Source of the DNA: Pseudomonas fluorescens
Lineage (GTDB): Bacteria > Pseudomonadota > Gammaproteobacteria > Pseudomonadales > Pseudomonadaceae
Assembly: GCF_004683905.1 (NCBI RefSeq)
Contig: NZ_CP038438.1
Coordinates: 3,286,001-3,350,000 of the forward strand
DNA length: 64,000 nt
Direction of reading: 5' to 3'
Shown here: piece after piece, positions 34,912-44,592 of the stretch
How the letters are laid out: each line of letters begins with the position of its first letter
How positions within the stretch are numbered: position 1 is the first letter of the stretch
Notes under the pieces: generated by a model
What the model saw: only the letters and a program-made list of their open reading frames with translations
The model's database searches: none
What the model was told of the DNA's origin: nothing
Translations under genes and position numbers: made by a program

Positions 34912-36780
34912 ATGCGACTGGCTTTCCCGACTTTACTGTTCACTGCCGTGGCCCTGCTATTGGGCGCCGCCGGTGTGAACGCCACCCCGCAACATGCGTT
35001 GACCGTCTATGGCGAACCTGCCAAATACCCGGCCGGTTTCAGCCATTTCGACTACACCAATCCGCGGGCGCCCAAGGGCGGCACCATGCGCCGCTCGGCG
35101 ATAGAGATCGGGCATTTCGATCACATCCTGCCTTATATAGATAAAGGCATCGGCGTCACCCAGATCGACGGCATGCTCTATTCGCCGCTGGCCCAGCGCT
35201 CGATGGACGAGCCCTACACGGTCTATGGCCTGGTGGCGCAAAAGATGGAGCGCTCGGAGGATGGTCTGTCGCTGCGCTTCTTCATCGATCCCAAGGCGCG
35301 TTTTGCCGACGGCAAGCCGATCACTGCCGAAGACGTGCGCTACACCTATGACCTGTTGATGACCCAGGGCAGCCTGCGCTATCGCACGCAGTTCGCCGAC
35401 GTCAAAGGCGTGGAAGTGGAAGCGCCGCTGACCGTGCGCTTCGATTTCAAGAGCAACGAGAACCGCACCCTGCCGCTGGACATTGCCACCCTGCCGGTGT
35501 TTCCCGAGCACTGGTGGAAAACCCGCGACTTCGCCGGTGGCGGTGGCTATGAACCACCACTGGGCAGCGGCCCGTATCGGGTCGGCAAGGTCGACTCCGG
35601 GCGCAGCATCACCTTTGAACGCAACCCCGACTGGTGGGGCAAGGACCTGCCGGTCAGTCGCGGCCTGTATAACTTCGATCACTTCAGCATCGAATATTTC
35701 GGCGACACCGATGTCGCCCGCCAGGTATTGCGCGGCGGTGCCTATGACTACAACCGCGAGTTTTCCGCCACCGGCTATTCGATCGGTTACGACAGCCCTG
35801 CGCTGAGTGACGGACGTTTGCAGAAAGCCCACCTGGCCACCGAGGCCCCGCAATCTGCGCAGGGCTTCGTGTTCAACCTGCAGAAACCGATGTTCCAGGA
35901 TCGTCGGGTGCGCCAGGCGCTGGCGATGCTCTGGGATTTCGAGTGGAGCAACCGGCAGATGATGCGCAACATGTACATCCGCCAGCAGAGCTATTTCTCC
36001 AATACCGCACTGGCAGCCCGCGAGTTGCCGGATACCGCCGAGCTGAAAATCCTCGAGCCGTTGCGCGGGCAGGTTCCCGACGAAGTGTTCACCCAGGTCT
36101 TCGAGGCGCCGAAAACCGATGGCAGCGGGCTGATCCGCGACAAGCAACTGCAAGCCCTGGAACTGCTCGAACAGGCTGGCTGGAAACCCGAGGGCGACCA
36201 ACTGGTCAACGCCGAAGGCGAACCGTTGAGTTTCACCTTTCTGGTCAGCCAGAACGGTATGGATCGCCTGCTTCTGCCTTACAAGCGCACGCTGAAGCAG
36301 ATCGGCATTGAGCTGAATATCCGTCGCATCGACTCCTCGCAATACGTCAATCGCCTGATGAGCCGTGATTACGACATGATCGTCACCGGCTACCCGGTCA
36401 GCACGTCTCCGGGGGGCGAGTTGCTCAACTACTTCGGTTCGATATCGGCCAACGACCCCGGCGCCAACAATTACATGGTGCTGAAGAATCCGGCGGTCGA
36501 CACCCTGATCAACGGCCTGATCCGCGCGTCGACCCAAAGCGACATGTTGCACTACGCCCACGCTCTGGACCGGGTGCTGCAATGGAACTACTACTGGATT
36601 CCCAACTATTACCCGCCGGGCACCTCCACCGTCTGGTGGAACCGCTTCGGCATGCCGGCGATCCAGGCCAGCAATGACGAAGCGATCGAGAGCTGGTGGG
36701 AAATCAGCAGTACGCCGCTGACCAACCAGCAGATGACCGCCGAAAAAATCGGCCGTGGCAGACCCGGAGGACCGCACTGA
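34912..36780 (+). CDS. yejA: Peptide ABC transporter substrate-binding protein, YejA-like
   Basis: The periplasmic binding subunit of a YejABEF-type importer, which in E. coli takes up oligopeptides and microcin C. A signal peptide ([20 protein letters not shown]) precedes [20 protein letters not shown], typical of the YejA branch of the SBP_bac_5 family. The domain continues with [20 protein letters not shown]. The protein is 622 residues, slightly longer than E. coli YejA. Its stop overlaps the next gene's ATG by one base (TGATG), so the four genes are coupled. Confidence 0.88.
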   Translation: MRLAFPTLLFTAVALLLGAAGVNATPQHALTVYGEPAKYPAGFSHFDYTNPRAPKGGTMRRSAIEIGHFDHILPYIDKGIGVTQIDGMLYSPLAQRSMDEPYTVYGLVAQKMERSEDGLSLRFFIDPKARFADGKPITAEDVRYTYDLLMTQGSLRYRTQFADVKGVEVEAPLTVRFDFKSNENRTLPLDIATLPVFPEHWWKTRDFAGGGGYEPPLGSGPYRVGKVDSGRSITFERNPDWWGKDLPVSRGLYNFDHFSIEYFGDTDVARQVLRGGAYDYNREFSATGYSIGYDSPALSDGRLQKAHLATEAPQSAQGFVFNLQKPMFQDRRVRQALAMLWDFEWSNRQMMRNMYIRQQSYFSNTALAARELPDTAELKILEPLRGQVPDEVFTQVFEAPKTDGSGLIRDKQLQALELLEQAGWKPEGDQLVNAEGEPLSFTFLVSQNGMDRLLLPYKRTLKQIGIELNIRRIDSSQYVNRLMSRDYDMIVTGYPVSTSPGGELLNYFGSISANDPGANNYMVLKNPAVDTLINGLIRASTQSDMLHYAHALDRVLQWNYYWIPNYYPPGTSTVWWNRFGMPAIQASNDEAIESWWEISSTPLTNQQMTAEKIGRGRPGGPH

Positions 36781-37841
36781 TGTGGGCATACATTCTGCGG
36801 CGCCTGCTGCTGATCATTCCGACGCTGGTGATCATCCTGCTGGTCAATTTCGTGATCATTCAGGCCGCACCCGGTGGCCCGGTCGAACAGGCCATCGCCC
36901 ATCTGCAAGGGATCGGCGGTGCGAGTGTCGGCGGCAGTTCCAGCGAAACCATGAGCAACACTTCGCGCGCCAGCCGTGGCCTCGATCCGCAACTGATCAA
37001 GGACATCGAAAAGCAGTACGGTTTTGACAAACCGGCGCATGAGCGGCTGTGGCTGATGCTCAAGAACTACGCGCAGCTGGACTTCGGCAAAAGCTTTTTC
37101 CGCGGTGCGACGGTCACCGATCTGATTCTGGAAAAAATGCCGGTGACCATTTCCCTCGGCTTGTGGGCGACGCTGATCACCTATCTGGTGTCGATCCCGC
37201 TGGGCATCCGCAAAGCGGTGCATCACGGCAGCCATTTCGACATCTGGAGCAGCACCGCGATCATCATCGGCTACGCGATGCCGGCGTTTCTGTTCGCAAT
37301 GTTTCTGATCGTGGTGTTTGCCGGTGGCACGTCATTGAACTGGTTTCCAGTGCGCGGTCTGGTCTCGGACAACTTCGAATCGCTGTCGACCCTGGGCAAG
37401 ATTGCCGATTACTTCTGGCACCTGGTGTTGCCGGTGACGGCGCTGGTGATTGGCGGCTTCGCCACGCTGACGATCCTCACCAAGAACTCGTTCCTCAATG
37501 AAATCACCCGCCAGTACGTAGTCACCGCCCGCGCCAAAGGCTTGAGCGAGCGCCGCGTGCTTTACGGCCATGTGTTCCGCAATGCGATGCTGCTGGTGGT
37601 CTCGGGGATTCCGCAGGCGTTCATCAGTGTGTTCTTTGCCGGTTCGCTGTTGATCGAAGTGATCTTCTCCCTCGACGGCCTCGGCCGCATGAGTTACGAA
37701 GCGGCGGTTTCTCGCGACTATCCGGTGGTGTTCGGCTCGCTGTTCATCTTCACCCTGTTCGGCCTCCTGATAAAACTGATCGGCGACTTGTGCTACACCC
37801 TGGTCGACCCACGTATCGACTTCGCCGCGAGGAACGCCTGA
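36780..37841 (+). CDS. yejB: ABC transporter permease YejB
   Basis: A 353-residue inner-membrane permease of the DppB/OppB type beginning [20 protein letters not shown]. Six membrane helices are visible, with the large periplasmic loop after the first one and the coupling motif [20 protein letters not shown] near residues 240-260. The start overlaps the yejA stop and the stop overlaps yejE (TGATG). Pairs with YejE to make the channel. Confidence 0.92.
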   Translation: MWAYILRRLLLIIPTLVIILLVNFVIIQAAPGGPVEQAIAHLQGIGGASVGGSSSETMSNTSRASRGLDPQLIKDIEKQYGFDKPAHERLWLMLKNYAQLDFGKSFFRGATVTDLILEKMPVTISLGLWATLITYLVSIPLGIRKAVHHGSHFDIWSSTAIIIGYAMPAFLFAMFLIVVFAGGTSLNWFPVRGLVSDNFESLSTLGKIADYFWHLVLPVTALVIGGFATLTILTKNSFLNEITRQYVVTARAKGLSERRVLYGHVFRNAMLLVVSGIPQAFISVFFAGSLLIEVIFSLDGLGRMSYEAAVSRDYPVVFGSLFIFTLFGLLIKLIGDLCYTLVDPRIDFAARNA

Positions 37842-38863
37842 TGTTCAAGCTCTCGCCTCTGGGCCGTCGCCGTTTCGCGCGATTCAAGAAAAACCGCCGT
37901 GGCTGGTGGTCGTTGTGGCTGTTTATTGGACTGTTCGTGGTGACGCTAGGCGGTGAACTGATCGCCAATGACAAACCACTGGTGGTCAGCTATCAGAACC
38001 AGCTCTACTTCCCGGTCCTCAAGCGCTACACCGAACAGGAGTTTGGCGGGCAATTGCCGTTCCAGGCCGATTATCGCAGTGACTATGTGCAGAACCTGAT
38101 CCGCAAGGACGGTGGCTGGCTGCTGTTCCCGCCAATCCCGTTCAGCGACGACACGCCCAACTACGACCTCAATCAACCTGCGCCGAGCCCGCCCTCAAAG
38201 GTCAACTGGCTCGGCACCGACGATCAGGCGCGTGATGTGTTGGCGCGGGTGATTTTCGGTGCCCGGGTATCGATCCTGTTTGCCCTGATGCTGACCGCCG
38301 TCAGCGCGCTGATCGGCATAGCTGCCGGCGCCCTGCAAGGCTATTACGGCGGTTGGGTCGATCTGCTCGGGCAGCGTTTGCTGGAGGTCTGGAGCGGATT
38401 GCCGGTGCTGTACCTGCTGATCATTTTGTCCGGCTTTGTCGAGCCGAATTTCTGGTGGCTGCTGGGGATCATGGCGCTGTTTTCATGGCTGGCACTGGTG
38501 GATGTGGTGCGCGCCGAGTTCCTGCGCGGGCGTAATCTGGAATACGTCAAAGCCGCTCGCGCCTTGGGCCTGAGCGACCGCAAGGTGATTTTCCGGCACA
38601 TCCTGCCGAATGCGATGAACGCGACGCTGAGTTACTTGCCGTTCATTCTGACCGGCGCAATTTCCACCCTTACCGCCCTCGACTTCCTCGGTTTCGGCAT
38701 GCCCGCCGGCAGCGCTTCGCTGGGCGAACTGATCGGCCAGGGCAAACAGAACCTGCAAGCGCCGTGGCTCGGGCTGACGGCATTCTTCACCCTGGCGCTG
38801 ATTCTTTCTTTACTGGTGTTCATCGGCGAAGCGTTACGTGACGCGTTCGACCCTCGATCCTGA
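37841..38863 (+). CDS. yejE: ABC transporter permease YejE
   Basis: A 340-residue permease of the DppC type with the extra N-terminal region usual for YejE ([20 protein letters not shown], then one helix and a periplasmic segment up to about residue 130). The coupling loop FLRGRNLEYVKAARALGLSD is near 225-245. Start overlaps the yejB stop by one base. Confidence 0.92.
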   Translation: MFKLSPLGRRRFARFKKNRRGWWSLWLFIGLFVVTLGGELIANDKPLVVSYQNQLYFPVLKRYTEQEFGGQLPFQADYRSDYVQNLIRKDGGWLLFPPIPFSDDTPNYDLNQPAPSPPSKVNWLGTDDQARDVLARVIFGARVSILFALMLTAVSALIGIAAGALQGYYGGWVDLLGQRLLEVWSGLPVLYLLIILSGFVEPNFWWLLGIMALFSWLALVDVVRAEFLRGRNLEYVKAARALGLSDRKVIFRHILPNAMNATLSYLPFILTGAISTLTALDFLGFGMPAGSASLGELIGQGKQNLQAPWLGLTAFFTLALILSLLVFIGEALRDAFDPRS

Positions 38864-38872
38864 AGTGTGACC

Positions 38873-40447
38873 ATGACTGATAACCTGATCGAAATCCGTG
38901 ACCTGAACGTCGCCTTCCATGGCCAGCCGGCGGTGCGCGACCTGTGCCTGGACATCCGGCCCGGCGAGTGCCTGGCGCTGGTCGGCGAGTCGGGCTCGGG
39001 CAAATCGGTGACTGCGCATTCGATTCTGCAGTTGCTCCCCGAAGGCGATGCGCAAACCAGCGGCAGCATTCGCTATCGCGGTCAGGAGCTGCTCGGCGCC
39101 GATCCGAAGGTCCTGCGTGAACTGCGCGGCAACCGGATCGCGATGATCTTTCAGGAGCCGATGACCTCGCTCAATCCGCTGCACACCATCGAAAAGCAAA
39201 TCGGTGAAACGCTGCTGGTGCATCGTGGCCTGGGCGGTAAAGCGGCGCAGCAGCGGATTCTTGAACTGCTGGAACTGGTGGGTATTCAGAAACCCAAAGA
39301 GCGCCTCAAGGCCTATCCGCATCAACTGTCCGGCGGCCAGCGGCAACGAGTAATGATCGCCATGGCGCTGGCTTGCGAGCCGGAACTGCTGATCGCTGAC
39401 GAGCCGACCACGGCGCTTGATGTGACAGTGCAACGCAAGATCCTGCTGCTGCTCAAATCCCTGCAACAACGCCTGGGCATGTCGCTGCTGCTGATCAGTC
39501 ACGACCTCAATCTGGTGCGCAGCATTGCGCAACGGGTGTGCGTGATGAAGGCTGGCGAAATCGTCGAGCAAGCCCCGTGCGAAACCCTGTTTACCGAACC
39601 GAAACACCCTTACAGCTGCGTGCTGCTCAACGCCGAGCCGGAAGGCGAAGCCCTGCCCCGCGATGAACGCGAGAACGTGCTGGAGGTGGACGATCTGCGG
39701 GTCGAGTTCGTCGTCGGTGGCGGGCTGTTCCAGCGCAAACAATATTTGCGCGCGGTGGACGGCATCAGCCTGAATATCCAGCGCGGCAAAACCCTGGGCA
39801 TTGTCGGTGAGTCCGGTTCGGGCAAGTCGACCCTGGGCCAGGCGATTCTGCGGTTGCTCGATTCCGAGGGCAGTATCCGTTTTCAGGGCACCGCCCTCGA
39901 CGGTCTCGATCAGAAGCAATTGCGACCATGGCGTCGGCAGATGCAGGTGGTGTTTCAGGATCCGTTCGGCAGCCTCAGTCCACGTATGTCGGTGGCGCAG
40001 ATCATCAGTGAAGGGCTGGAGGTGCATTGTCAGTCCAGCGCCGATGAGTGCGATGCACAGGTGATCCGTGTACTCAAGGAAGTCGGCCTGGACCCGGAAA
40101 GCCGTCATCGCTACCCGCACGAATTTTCCGGTGGTCAGCGCCAGCGTATCGCAATCGCCCGGGCGCTGGTGCTGAAACCGGCACTGATCCTGCTCGACGA
40201 ACCGACGTCAGCCCTCGATCGTACCGTGCAGAAACAAGTGGTCGCCCTGCTCCGCGATCTTCAGGAAAAACACGGCCTGACCTACCTGTTCATCAGCCAC
40301 GACCTGGCGGTGGTGCGGGCGCTGGCGCATGACATGATCGTGATCAAGGACGGCAAAGTGGTTGAGCGCGGTGCCAGCCATGATGTGTTCGACTCACCGC
40401 AGCATCCTTACACCAAAGAGCTGTTGGCGGCGGCGCATCCGGGGTAG
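38873..40447 (+). CDS. yejF: ABC transporter ATP-binding protein YejF
   Basis: A 524-residue ATPase with two complete ABC domains in one chain, like E. coli YejF. Domain 1: Walker A GESGSGKS near residue 38, signature [15 protein letters not shown], Walker [13 protein letters not shown]. Domain 2: Walker [10 protein letters not shown] near 310, signature [15 protein letters not shown], Walker [13 protein letters not shown]. The oligopeptide/dipeptide C-terminal motif ([20 protein letters not shown]) follows each domain. ATG at 38873 is taken; a GTG two codons upstream is possible. It ends the operon. Confidence 0.92.
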   Translation: MTDNLIEIRDLNVAFHGQPAVRDLCLDIRPGECLALVGESGSGKSVTAHSILQLLPEGDAQTSGSIRYRGQELLGADPKVLRELRGNRIAMIFQEPMTSLNPLHTIEKQIGETLLVHRGLGGKAAQQRILELLELVGIQKPKERLKAYPHQLSGGQRQRVMIAMALACEPELLIADEPTTALDVTVQRKILLLLKSLQQRLGMSLLLISHDLNLVRSIAQRVCVMKAGEIVEQAPCETLFTEPKHPYSCVLLNAEPEGEALPRDERENVLEVDDLRVEFVVGGGLFQRKQYLRAVDGISLNIQRGKTLGIVGESGSGKSTLGQAILRLLDSEGSIRFQGTALDGLDQKQLRPWRRQMQVVFQDPFGSLSPRMSVAQIISEGLEVHCQSSADECDAQVIRVLKEVGLDPESRHRYPHEFSGGQRQRIAIARALVLKPALILLDEPTSALDRTVQKQVVALLRDLQEKHGLTYLFISHDLAVVRALAHDMIVIKDGKVVERGASHDVFDSPQHPYTKELLAAAHPG

Positions 40448-40482
40448 GCATAATCGGCGCTTGCCTTGATACCGAGTCGCAA

Positions 40483-40551
40483 CATTCGCGAGCAGGCTCA
40501 CTCCTACATTTGAAATGCGTTCCATTGTAGGAGTGAGCCTGCTCGCGATGG
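40483..40551. repeat. REP pair (TGAGCCTGCTCGCGA type)
   Basis: Two inverted copies of a REP (core GTAGGAGTGAGCCTGCTCGC) face each other across about 20 bases between yejF and hbcR. Confidence 0.9.
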
Positions 40552-40587
40552 CGTCGCCAAAGCCGAAAGACATTCAGGATCTGTCAG

Positions 40588-42003
40588 ATGAACACCACCG
40601 AAAGCCTCAAGGACTACCAACGCGTGCGCACGCTGGCGATCCGCTCGCTGTTCGAGATCATCGAGCAGTCCAGCGAAGGCACGGTGATTGTCGATCGTGA
40701 TGCAAACATCGTCTGGATGAACGAACGCTATGCCCGGCGTTTTGGTCTTGAGTCGGCGAAAAAAGCCATCGGCCAACCCTGCGAAAGCGTGATCCCCGGC
40801 AGCCTGCTGCGTGAAGTGGTGCGCACCGGCCGGCCGATCCTGCTGGACATGCAGGACACGCCGAAAGAGCCGCTGGTGGTGATGCGCCTGCCGATCCACG
40901 ACGATGCCGGGGCGGTGATCGGCGCCATCGGGTTTGCTCTGTTCGACGAATTGCGTAGCCTGTCACCGATGCTCAAGCGCTACCTGAGCATGCAGGAAGA
41001 ACTGGCCTCGACCCGCTCGTTGCTGCGGGCGCGGCAGACCAAATATAACTTTGCCCATTTCATCGGTACCAGCAGCGCCAGCCTCGAAGTCAAACGCCGT
41101 GCCCGCCGCAGTGCGAGCGCCGAATCCCCGGTATTGCTGCTCGGCGAAACCGGCACCGGCAAGGAGTTGCTGGCTCAGGCGATTCACAGCGCTTCGCCAC
41201 GGGCACATAAAGCCTTCGTCAGCATCAACAGCGCCGCAATCCCGGAGGCGTTGCTCGAAGCGGAATTCTTCGGCACCGCGCCTGGCGCGTTTACCGGCGC
41301 CGACCGCAAGGGTCGCACCGGCAAGTTGCAGATCGCTCAGGGCGGTACGCTGTTTCTCGATGAGATCGGCGACATGCCGTTGCCGCTGCAAAGCAAACTG
41401 CTGCGGGTGCTGCAGGAAAAGGAGTTCGAACCGGTTGGCTCCAACGACGTGATCCAGAGCGATGTGCGAGTGATCGCCGCGACTTCGACCGATCTGCAAG
41501 CCGCGATCAAGCGCGGTGAGTTCCGCGCCGACCTTTATTACCGCCTCAACGTGCTGCCGATCCAGGTTCCGCCGCTGCGCGAACGTCTCGACGATCTGCC
41601 GGCACTCAGCGAGGCGATTCTTGAAGAACTGCGCAGTCAGCATGAGCTGAGTCGCGCAGCGCTGGATCTGCTCGGGCAACATGCGTGGCCGGGAAACATC
41701 CGCGAATTGCGCAACGTGCTGGAGCGCGCGGCGCTGCTCAGCGATGACCTGATCCTCACCGAAGAGGATATTCGCGCTGCGATCGGCACCTTCACACCGG
41801 TTGAACGCCCGTCGGTAACGACGCTGAAGCCGTTGGCGGAAGAGACTTTCGCCGAGGCGCGGCAGCGGTTTGACCGGCAGCTGATCCAGTCTGCCCTCGC
41901 GCAATGTGCGGGCAAAGTGCCGGAGGCGGCGGCTCGACTGGGACTGGGACGCTCGACGCTGTACAAGAAGATGCTGGCCTTGGGCATCGCCGAGTCTCAA
42001 TAA
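40588..42003 (+). CDS. hbcR: Sigma-54-dependent activator, HbcR-like
   Basis: A 471-residue enhancer-binding protein. An N-terminal PAS-type sensor (about 20-130, FEIIEQSSEGTVIVDRDANI), AAA+ domain 160-390 with Walker A GETGTGKE (186-193), GAFTGA at 233-238 for contact with sigma-54 and Walker B GGTLFLDEIGD, and a Fis-type helix-turn-helix at the end (AAARLGLGRSTLYKKM). The next genes are a permease, 3-hydroxybutyrate dehydrogenase and acetoacetyl-CoA synthetase, the set controlled by HbcR in P. aeruginosa; a -24/-12 promoter is readable before the permease. The identification rests on this context and architecture. Confidence 0.85.
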   Translation: MNTTESLKDYQRVRTLAIRSLFEIIEQSSEGTVIVDRDANIVWMNERYARRFGLESAKKAIGQPCESVIPGSLLREVVRTGRPILLDMQDTPKEPLVVMRLPIHDDAGAVIGAIGFALFDELRSLSPMLKRYLSMQEELASTRSLLRARQTKYNFAHFIGTSSASLEVKRRARRSASAESPVLLLGETGTGKELLAQAIHSASPRAHKAFVSINSAAIPEALLEAEFFGTAPGAFTGADRKGRTGKLQIAQGGTLFLDEIGDMPLPLQSKLLRVLQEKEFEPVGSNDVIQSDVRVIAATSTDLQAAIKRGEFRADLYYRLNVLPIQVPPLRERLDDLPALSEAILEELRSQHELSRAALDLLGQHAWPGNIRELRNVLERAALLSDDLILTEEDIRAAIGTFTPVERPSVTTLKPLAEETFAEARQRFDRQLIQSALAQCAGKVPEAAARLGLGRSTLYKKMLALGIAESQ

Positions 42004-42004
42004 A

Positions 42005-42018
42005 GAGACTTAAGTCTC
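42005..42018. promoter_or_regulatory. 14-bp palindrome, candidate activator site
   Basis: GAGACTTAAGTCTC is a perfect palindrome starting two bases after the hbcR stop and 191 bases before the -24 element. Position and symmetry suit an upstream activator sequence for a Fis-type dimer, but HbcR's real site is not known to me. A further dyad TTCAAC-N9-GTTGAA lies at about 42151-42171. Confidence 0.4.
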
Positions 42019-42040
42019 CACAAAAAGACAACAACAAAAG

Positions 42041-42109
42041 CTTCGCGAGCAAGCCCGCTCCCACAGGGGATACTCTTTCCAAATGTGGGAGCGGGCTTGC
42101 TCGCGAAGG
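42041..42109. repeat. REP pair (GGGCTTGCTCGCGA type)
   Basis: Inverted REP pair (core GTGGGAGCGGGCTTGCTCGC) lying between the candidate activator site and the sigma-54 promoter of the ketone-body genes. Confidence 0.92.
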
Positions 42110-42208
42110 CGTCAGCCCTCTCAACAAAAATCTCCAGAAGGAGACAACCCTTCAACTCTCAACACGTTGAAACCTATAAAACCCTTACATTTCAATGACT
42201 TGAATATC

Positions 42209-42224
42209 TGGCACAGATCTCGCT
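42209..42224 (+). promoter_or_regulatory. Sigma-54 (-24/-12) promoter
   Basis: TGGCACAGATCTCGCT has GG at 42210-42211 and GC at 42222-42223, with the required ten bases between them, and a near-consensus TGGCAC. It lies about 58 bases before the permease ATG and directly downstream of a sigma-54 activator gene. Confidence 0.75.
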
Positions 42225-42280
42225 AAAGCCTCTCCTGCACCCGCAACACCCACAAAAATAACAATCCCTGGAGACACACC

Positions 42281-43672
42281 ATGAGTGTGATCATTGCCTT
42301 GGCAGCCCTCGCGCTGCTGATGCTCGCCGCCTACCGTGGCTACAGCGTCATCCTCTTCGCCCCGATTGCCGCCCTCGGCGCTGTCCTGCTGACCGACCCC
42401 TCTGCAGTCGCCCCTGCCTTCACCGGGGTGTTCATGGAGAAAATGGTCGGTTTCATCAAACTGTATTTCCCGGTGTTCCTGCTCGGTGCCGTGTTCGGCA
42501 AGTTGATCGAATTGTCGGGGTTCTCCCGTTCGATCGTGGCCGCAGCGATTCGCTTGCTCGGCACCCGTCAGGCGATGCTGGTGATCGTGCTGGTCTGCGC
42601 CTTGCTCACTTACGGCGGCGTGTCGTTGTTCGTGGTGGTGTTCGCGGTGTATCCGTTTGCCGCGGAAATGTTCCGCCAGAGCAACATCCCCAAGCGCCTG
42701 ATCCCGGCGACCATCGCCCTTGGCGCGTTCTCGTTCACCATGGACGCCCTGCCCGGTACGCCGCAGATTCAGAACATCATTCCCAGCACCTTCTTCAACA
42801 CCACCGCATGGGCCGCGCCGTGGCTGGGAGTGATCGGCACGATTTTCGTGTTCTGCGCCGGCATGCTGTTCCTGCAGCGCCAACGCAACAAGGCCCAGCG
42901 CGCCGGTGAAGGCTATGGCACCGAACTGCGTAACGAACCGGAAACCGCCGAAGACCTGAAACTGCCGAACCCATGGATCGCCCTCTCACCGCTGCTGGCG
43001 GTGGGCATCATGAACCTGCTGTTCACCCAGTGGATTCCGCAGTGGTACGGCAAGACCCACAGCCTCGCGCTGCCCGGCATGGCCACGCCGGTAACCACAG
43101 AAATCGCCAAGCTCACCGCGATCTGGGCGGTGCAGGCGGCATTGCTGATCGGCATCCTGATGGTGCTGGTGTTCGGCTTCAAGGCGATCCGCAGCAAACT
43201 CGCCGAAGGCAGCAAAAGTGCGGTCAGCGGCGCATTGCTGGCGGCGATGAACACCGCCTCGGAATACGGTTTCGGTGCGGTAATCGCCTCGTTGCCGGGC
43301 TTTCTGGTGCTGGCCGACTGGCTCAAGCAAATCCCCAATCCACTGGTCAACGAAGCCATCACCGTGACCCTGCTGGCGGGTATCACCGGTTCGGCATCGG
43401 GCGGCATGAGCATTGCTCTGGCGGCGATGTCCGAGCAGTTCATCGCAGCGGCGCACGCGGCGAACATTCCGCTGGAAGTGCTGCACCGCGTGGCCGCGAT
43501 GGCCAGCGGCGGCATGGACACCCTGCCGCACAACGGCGCGGTGATCACCCTGCTGGCGGTCACTGGCCTGACCCACCGCGAAGCCTATAAAGACATTTTC
43601 TGTATTACGCTGATCAAGACCCTGGCGGTCTTCGTAGTGATCGGCACTTTCTACGCCACTGGCATTGTGTGA
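42281..43672 (+). CDS. GntP-family permease, probable 3-hydroxybutyrate/acetoacetate importer
   Basis: A 463-residue membrane protein with about 12 hydrophobic segments, of the GntP/CitM-like family: MSVIIALAALALLMLAAYRG start, YGGVSLFVVVFAVYPFA, MDALPGTPQIQNIIP, and GSASGGMSIALAAMSEQF, the family's Gly/Ser-rich binding loops. It carries the readable sigma-54 promoter and is followed after 7 bases by 3-hydroxybutyrate dehydrogenase. Context predicts uptake of a short hydroxy or keto acid; the substrate is not proven by sequence. Confidence 0.87.
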   Translation: MSVIIALAALALLMLAAYRGYSVILFAPIAALGAVLLTDPSAVAPAFTGVFMEKMVGFIKLYFPVFLLGAVFGKLIELSGFSRSIVAAAIRLLGTRQAMLVIVLVCALLTYGGVSLFVVVFAVYPFAAEMFRQSNIPKRLIPATIALGAFSFTMDALPGTPQIQNIIPSTFFNTTAWAAPWLGVIGTIFVFCAGMLFLQRQRNKAQRAGEGYGTELRNEPETAEDLKLPNPWIALSPLLAVGIMNLLFTQWIPQWYGKTHSLALPGMATPVTTEIAKLTAIWAVQAALLIGILMVLVFGFKAIRSKLAEGSKSAVSGALLAAMNTASEYGFGAVIASLPGFLVLADWLKQIPNPLVNEAITVTLLAGITGSASGGMSIALAAMSEQFIAAAHAANIPLEVLHRVAAMASGGMDTLPHNGAVITLLAVTGLTHREAYKDIFCITLIKTLAVFVVIGTFYATGIV

Positions 43673-43679
43673 GGTATTC

Positions 43680-44453
43680 ATGACGACTCTTTCGGGCAAG
43701 ACCGCACTGGTCACCGGCTCCACCAGCGGCATCGGTCTGGGCATCGCCCTGAGCCTGGCCAAGGCCGGCGCCAATCTGATTCTCAACGGTTTCGGTGATG
43801 CCTCGAGCGTGATCGCCGAAGTCGGCCAGTTCGGTGGCAAGGTCGGTCACCATCCAGCCGATGTCAGCGATCCGGCGCAGATTGCCGACATGATCGCTTA
43901 CGCCGAACGCGAATTCGGCGGCGTCGACATTCTGGTCAACAACGCCGGGATTCAGCACGTGGCGGCCGTGGAGGAGTTCCCGGTAGAGCGCTGGGACTCG
44001 ATCATCGCGATCAACCTGTCATCGGTGTTCCACAGCACCCGCCTTAGCCTGCCGGGCATGCGCGCCAAGGGTTGGGGGCGAATCGTCAACATTGCCTCGG
44101 TGCATGGTCAGGTGGGATCGACCGGTAAAGCCGCGTATGTCGCGGCCAAGCATGGGGTGATCGGTTTGACCAAAGTGGTTGGCCTGGAAACGGCTACCAG
44201 TAATGTGACCTGCAACGCGATCTGTCCGGGCTGGGTATTGACGCCGCTGGTGCAGAAGCAGATCGATGATCGTGCCGCCAAAGGCGTCGATCCGCAGCAG
44301 GCGCAGCATGATTTGCTGGCGGAGAAGCAGCCGTCGCTGGAGTTCGTCACGCCGCAGCATCTTGGGGAATTGGTGTTGTTTCTATGCAGCGAGGCTGGCA
44401 GCCAGGTGCGCGGGGCGGCGTGGAATATTGATGGGGGGTGGTTGGCGCAGTAA
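43680..44453 (+). CDS. bdhA: 3-hydroxybutyrate dehydrogenase
   Basis: Oxidises (R)-3-hydroxybutyrate to acetoacetate with NAD. A 257-residue short-chain dehydrogenase: cofactor motif TGSTSGIGLGIA, NNAGIQHVAAVEEFP, catalytic Ser in NIASVHGQVGS, catalytic Tyr-Lys in AAYVAAKHGV, and the tail GAAWNIDGGWLAQ typical of BdhA. Seven bases separate it from the permease stop, so it is in the same operon. It links uptake to acetoacetyl-CoA synthetase downstream. Confidence 0.93.
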   Translation: MTTLSGKTALVTGSTSGIGLGIALSLAKAGANLILNGFGDASSVIAEVGQFGGKVGHHPADVSDPAQIADMIAYAEREFGGVDILVNNAGIQHVAAVEEFPVERWDSIIAINLSSVFHSTRLSLPGMRAKGWGRIVNIASVHGQVGSTGKAAYVAAKHGVIGLTKVVGLETATSNVTCNAICPGWVLTPLVQKQIDDRAAKGVDPQQAQHDLLAEKQPSLEFVTPQHLGELVLFLCSEAGSQVRGAAWNIDGGWLAQ

Positions 44454-44464
44454 TGCTGCGTCCC

Positions 44465-44554
44465 TGTAGGAGCGAGCCTGCTCGCGATAGCGGTGTATCA
44501 GCCAACATCAATGTTGAGTGTAATTCCGCTATCGCGAGCAGGCTCACTCCTACA
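44465..44554. repeat. REP pair with inner palindromes
   Basis: Inverted REP copies (GTAGGAGCGAGCCTGCTCGC and its partner) between bdhA and aacS; between them ATAGCGG/CCGCTAT and CAACAT-CA-ATGTTG extend the dyad, so the 90-base segment can fold into one long hairpin within a transcribed operon. Confidence 0.9.
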
Positions 44555-44592
44555 AGTGATGTGTCATGAACAACACAACAAGAGGCAAACCA

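Noticed and set aside
38834..40120. 428-codon open frame opposite yejF
   Set aside because: Shadow of a certain ABC ATPase gene.
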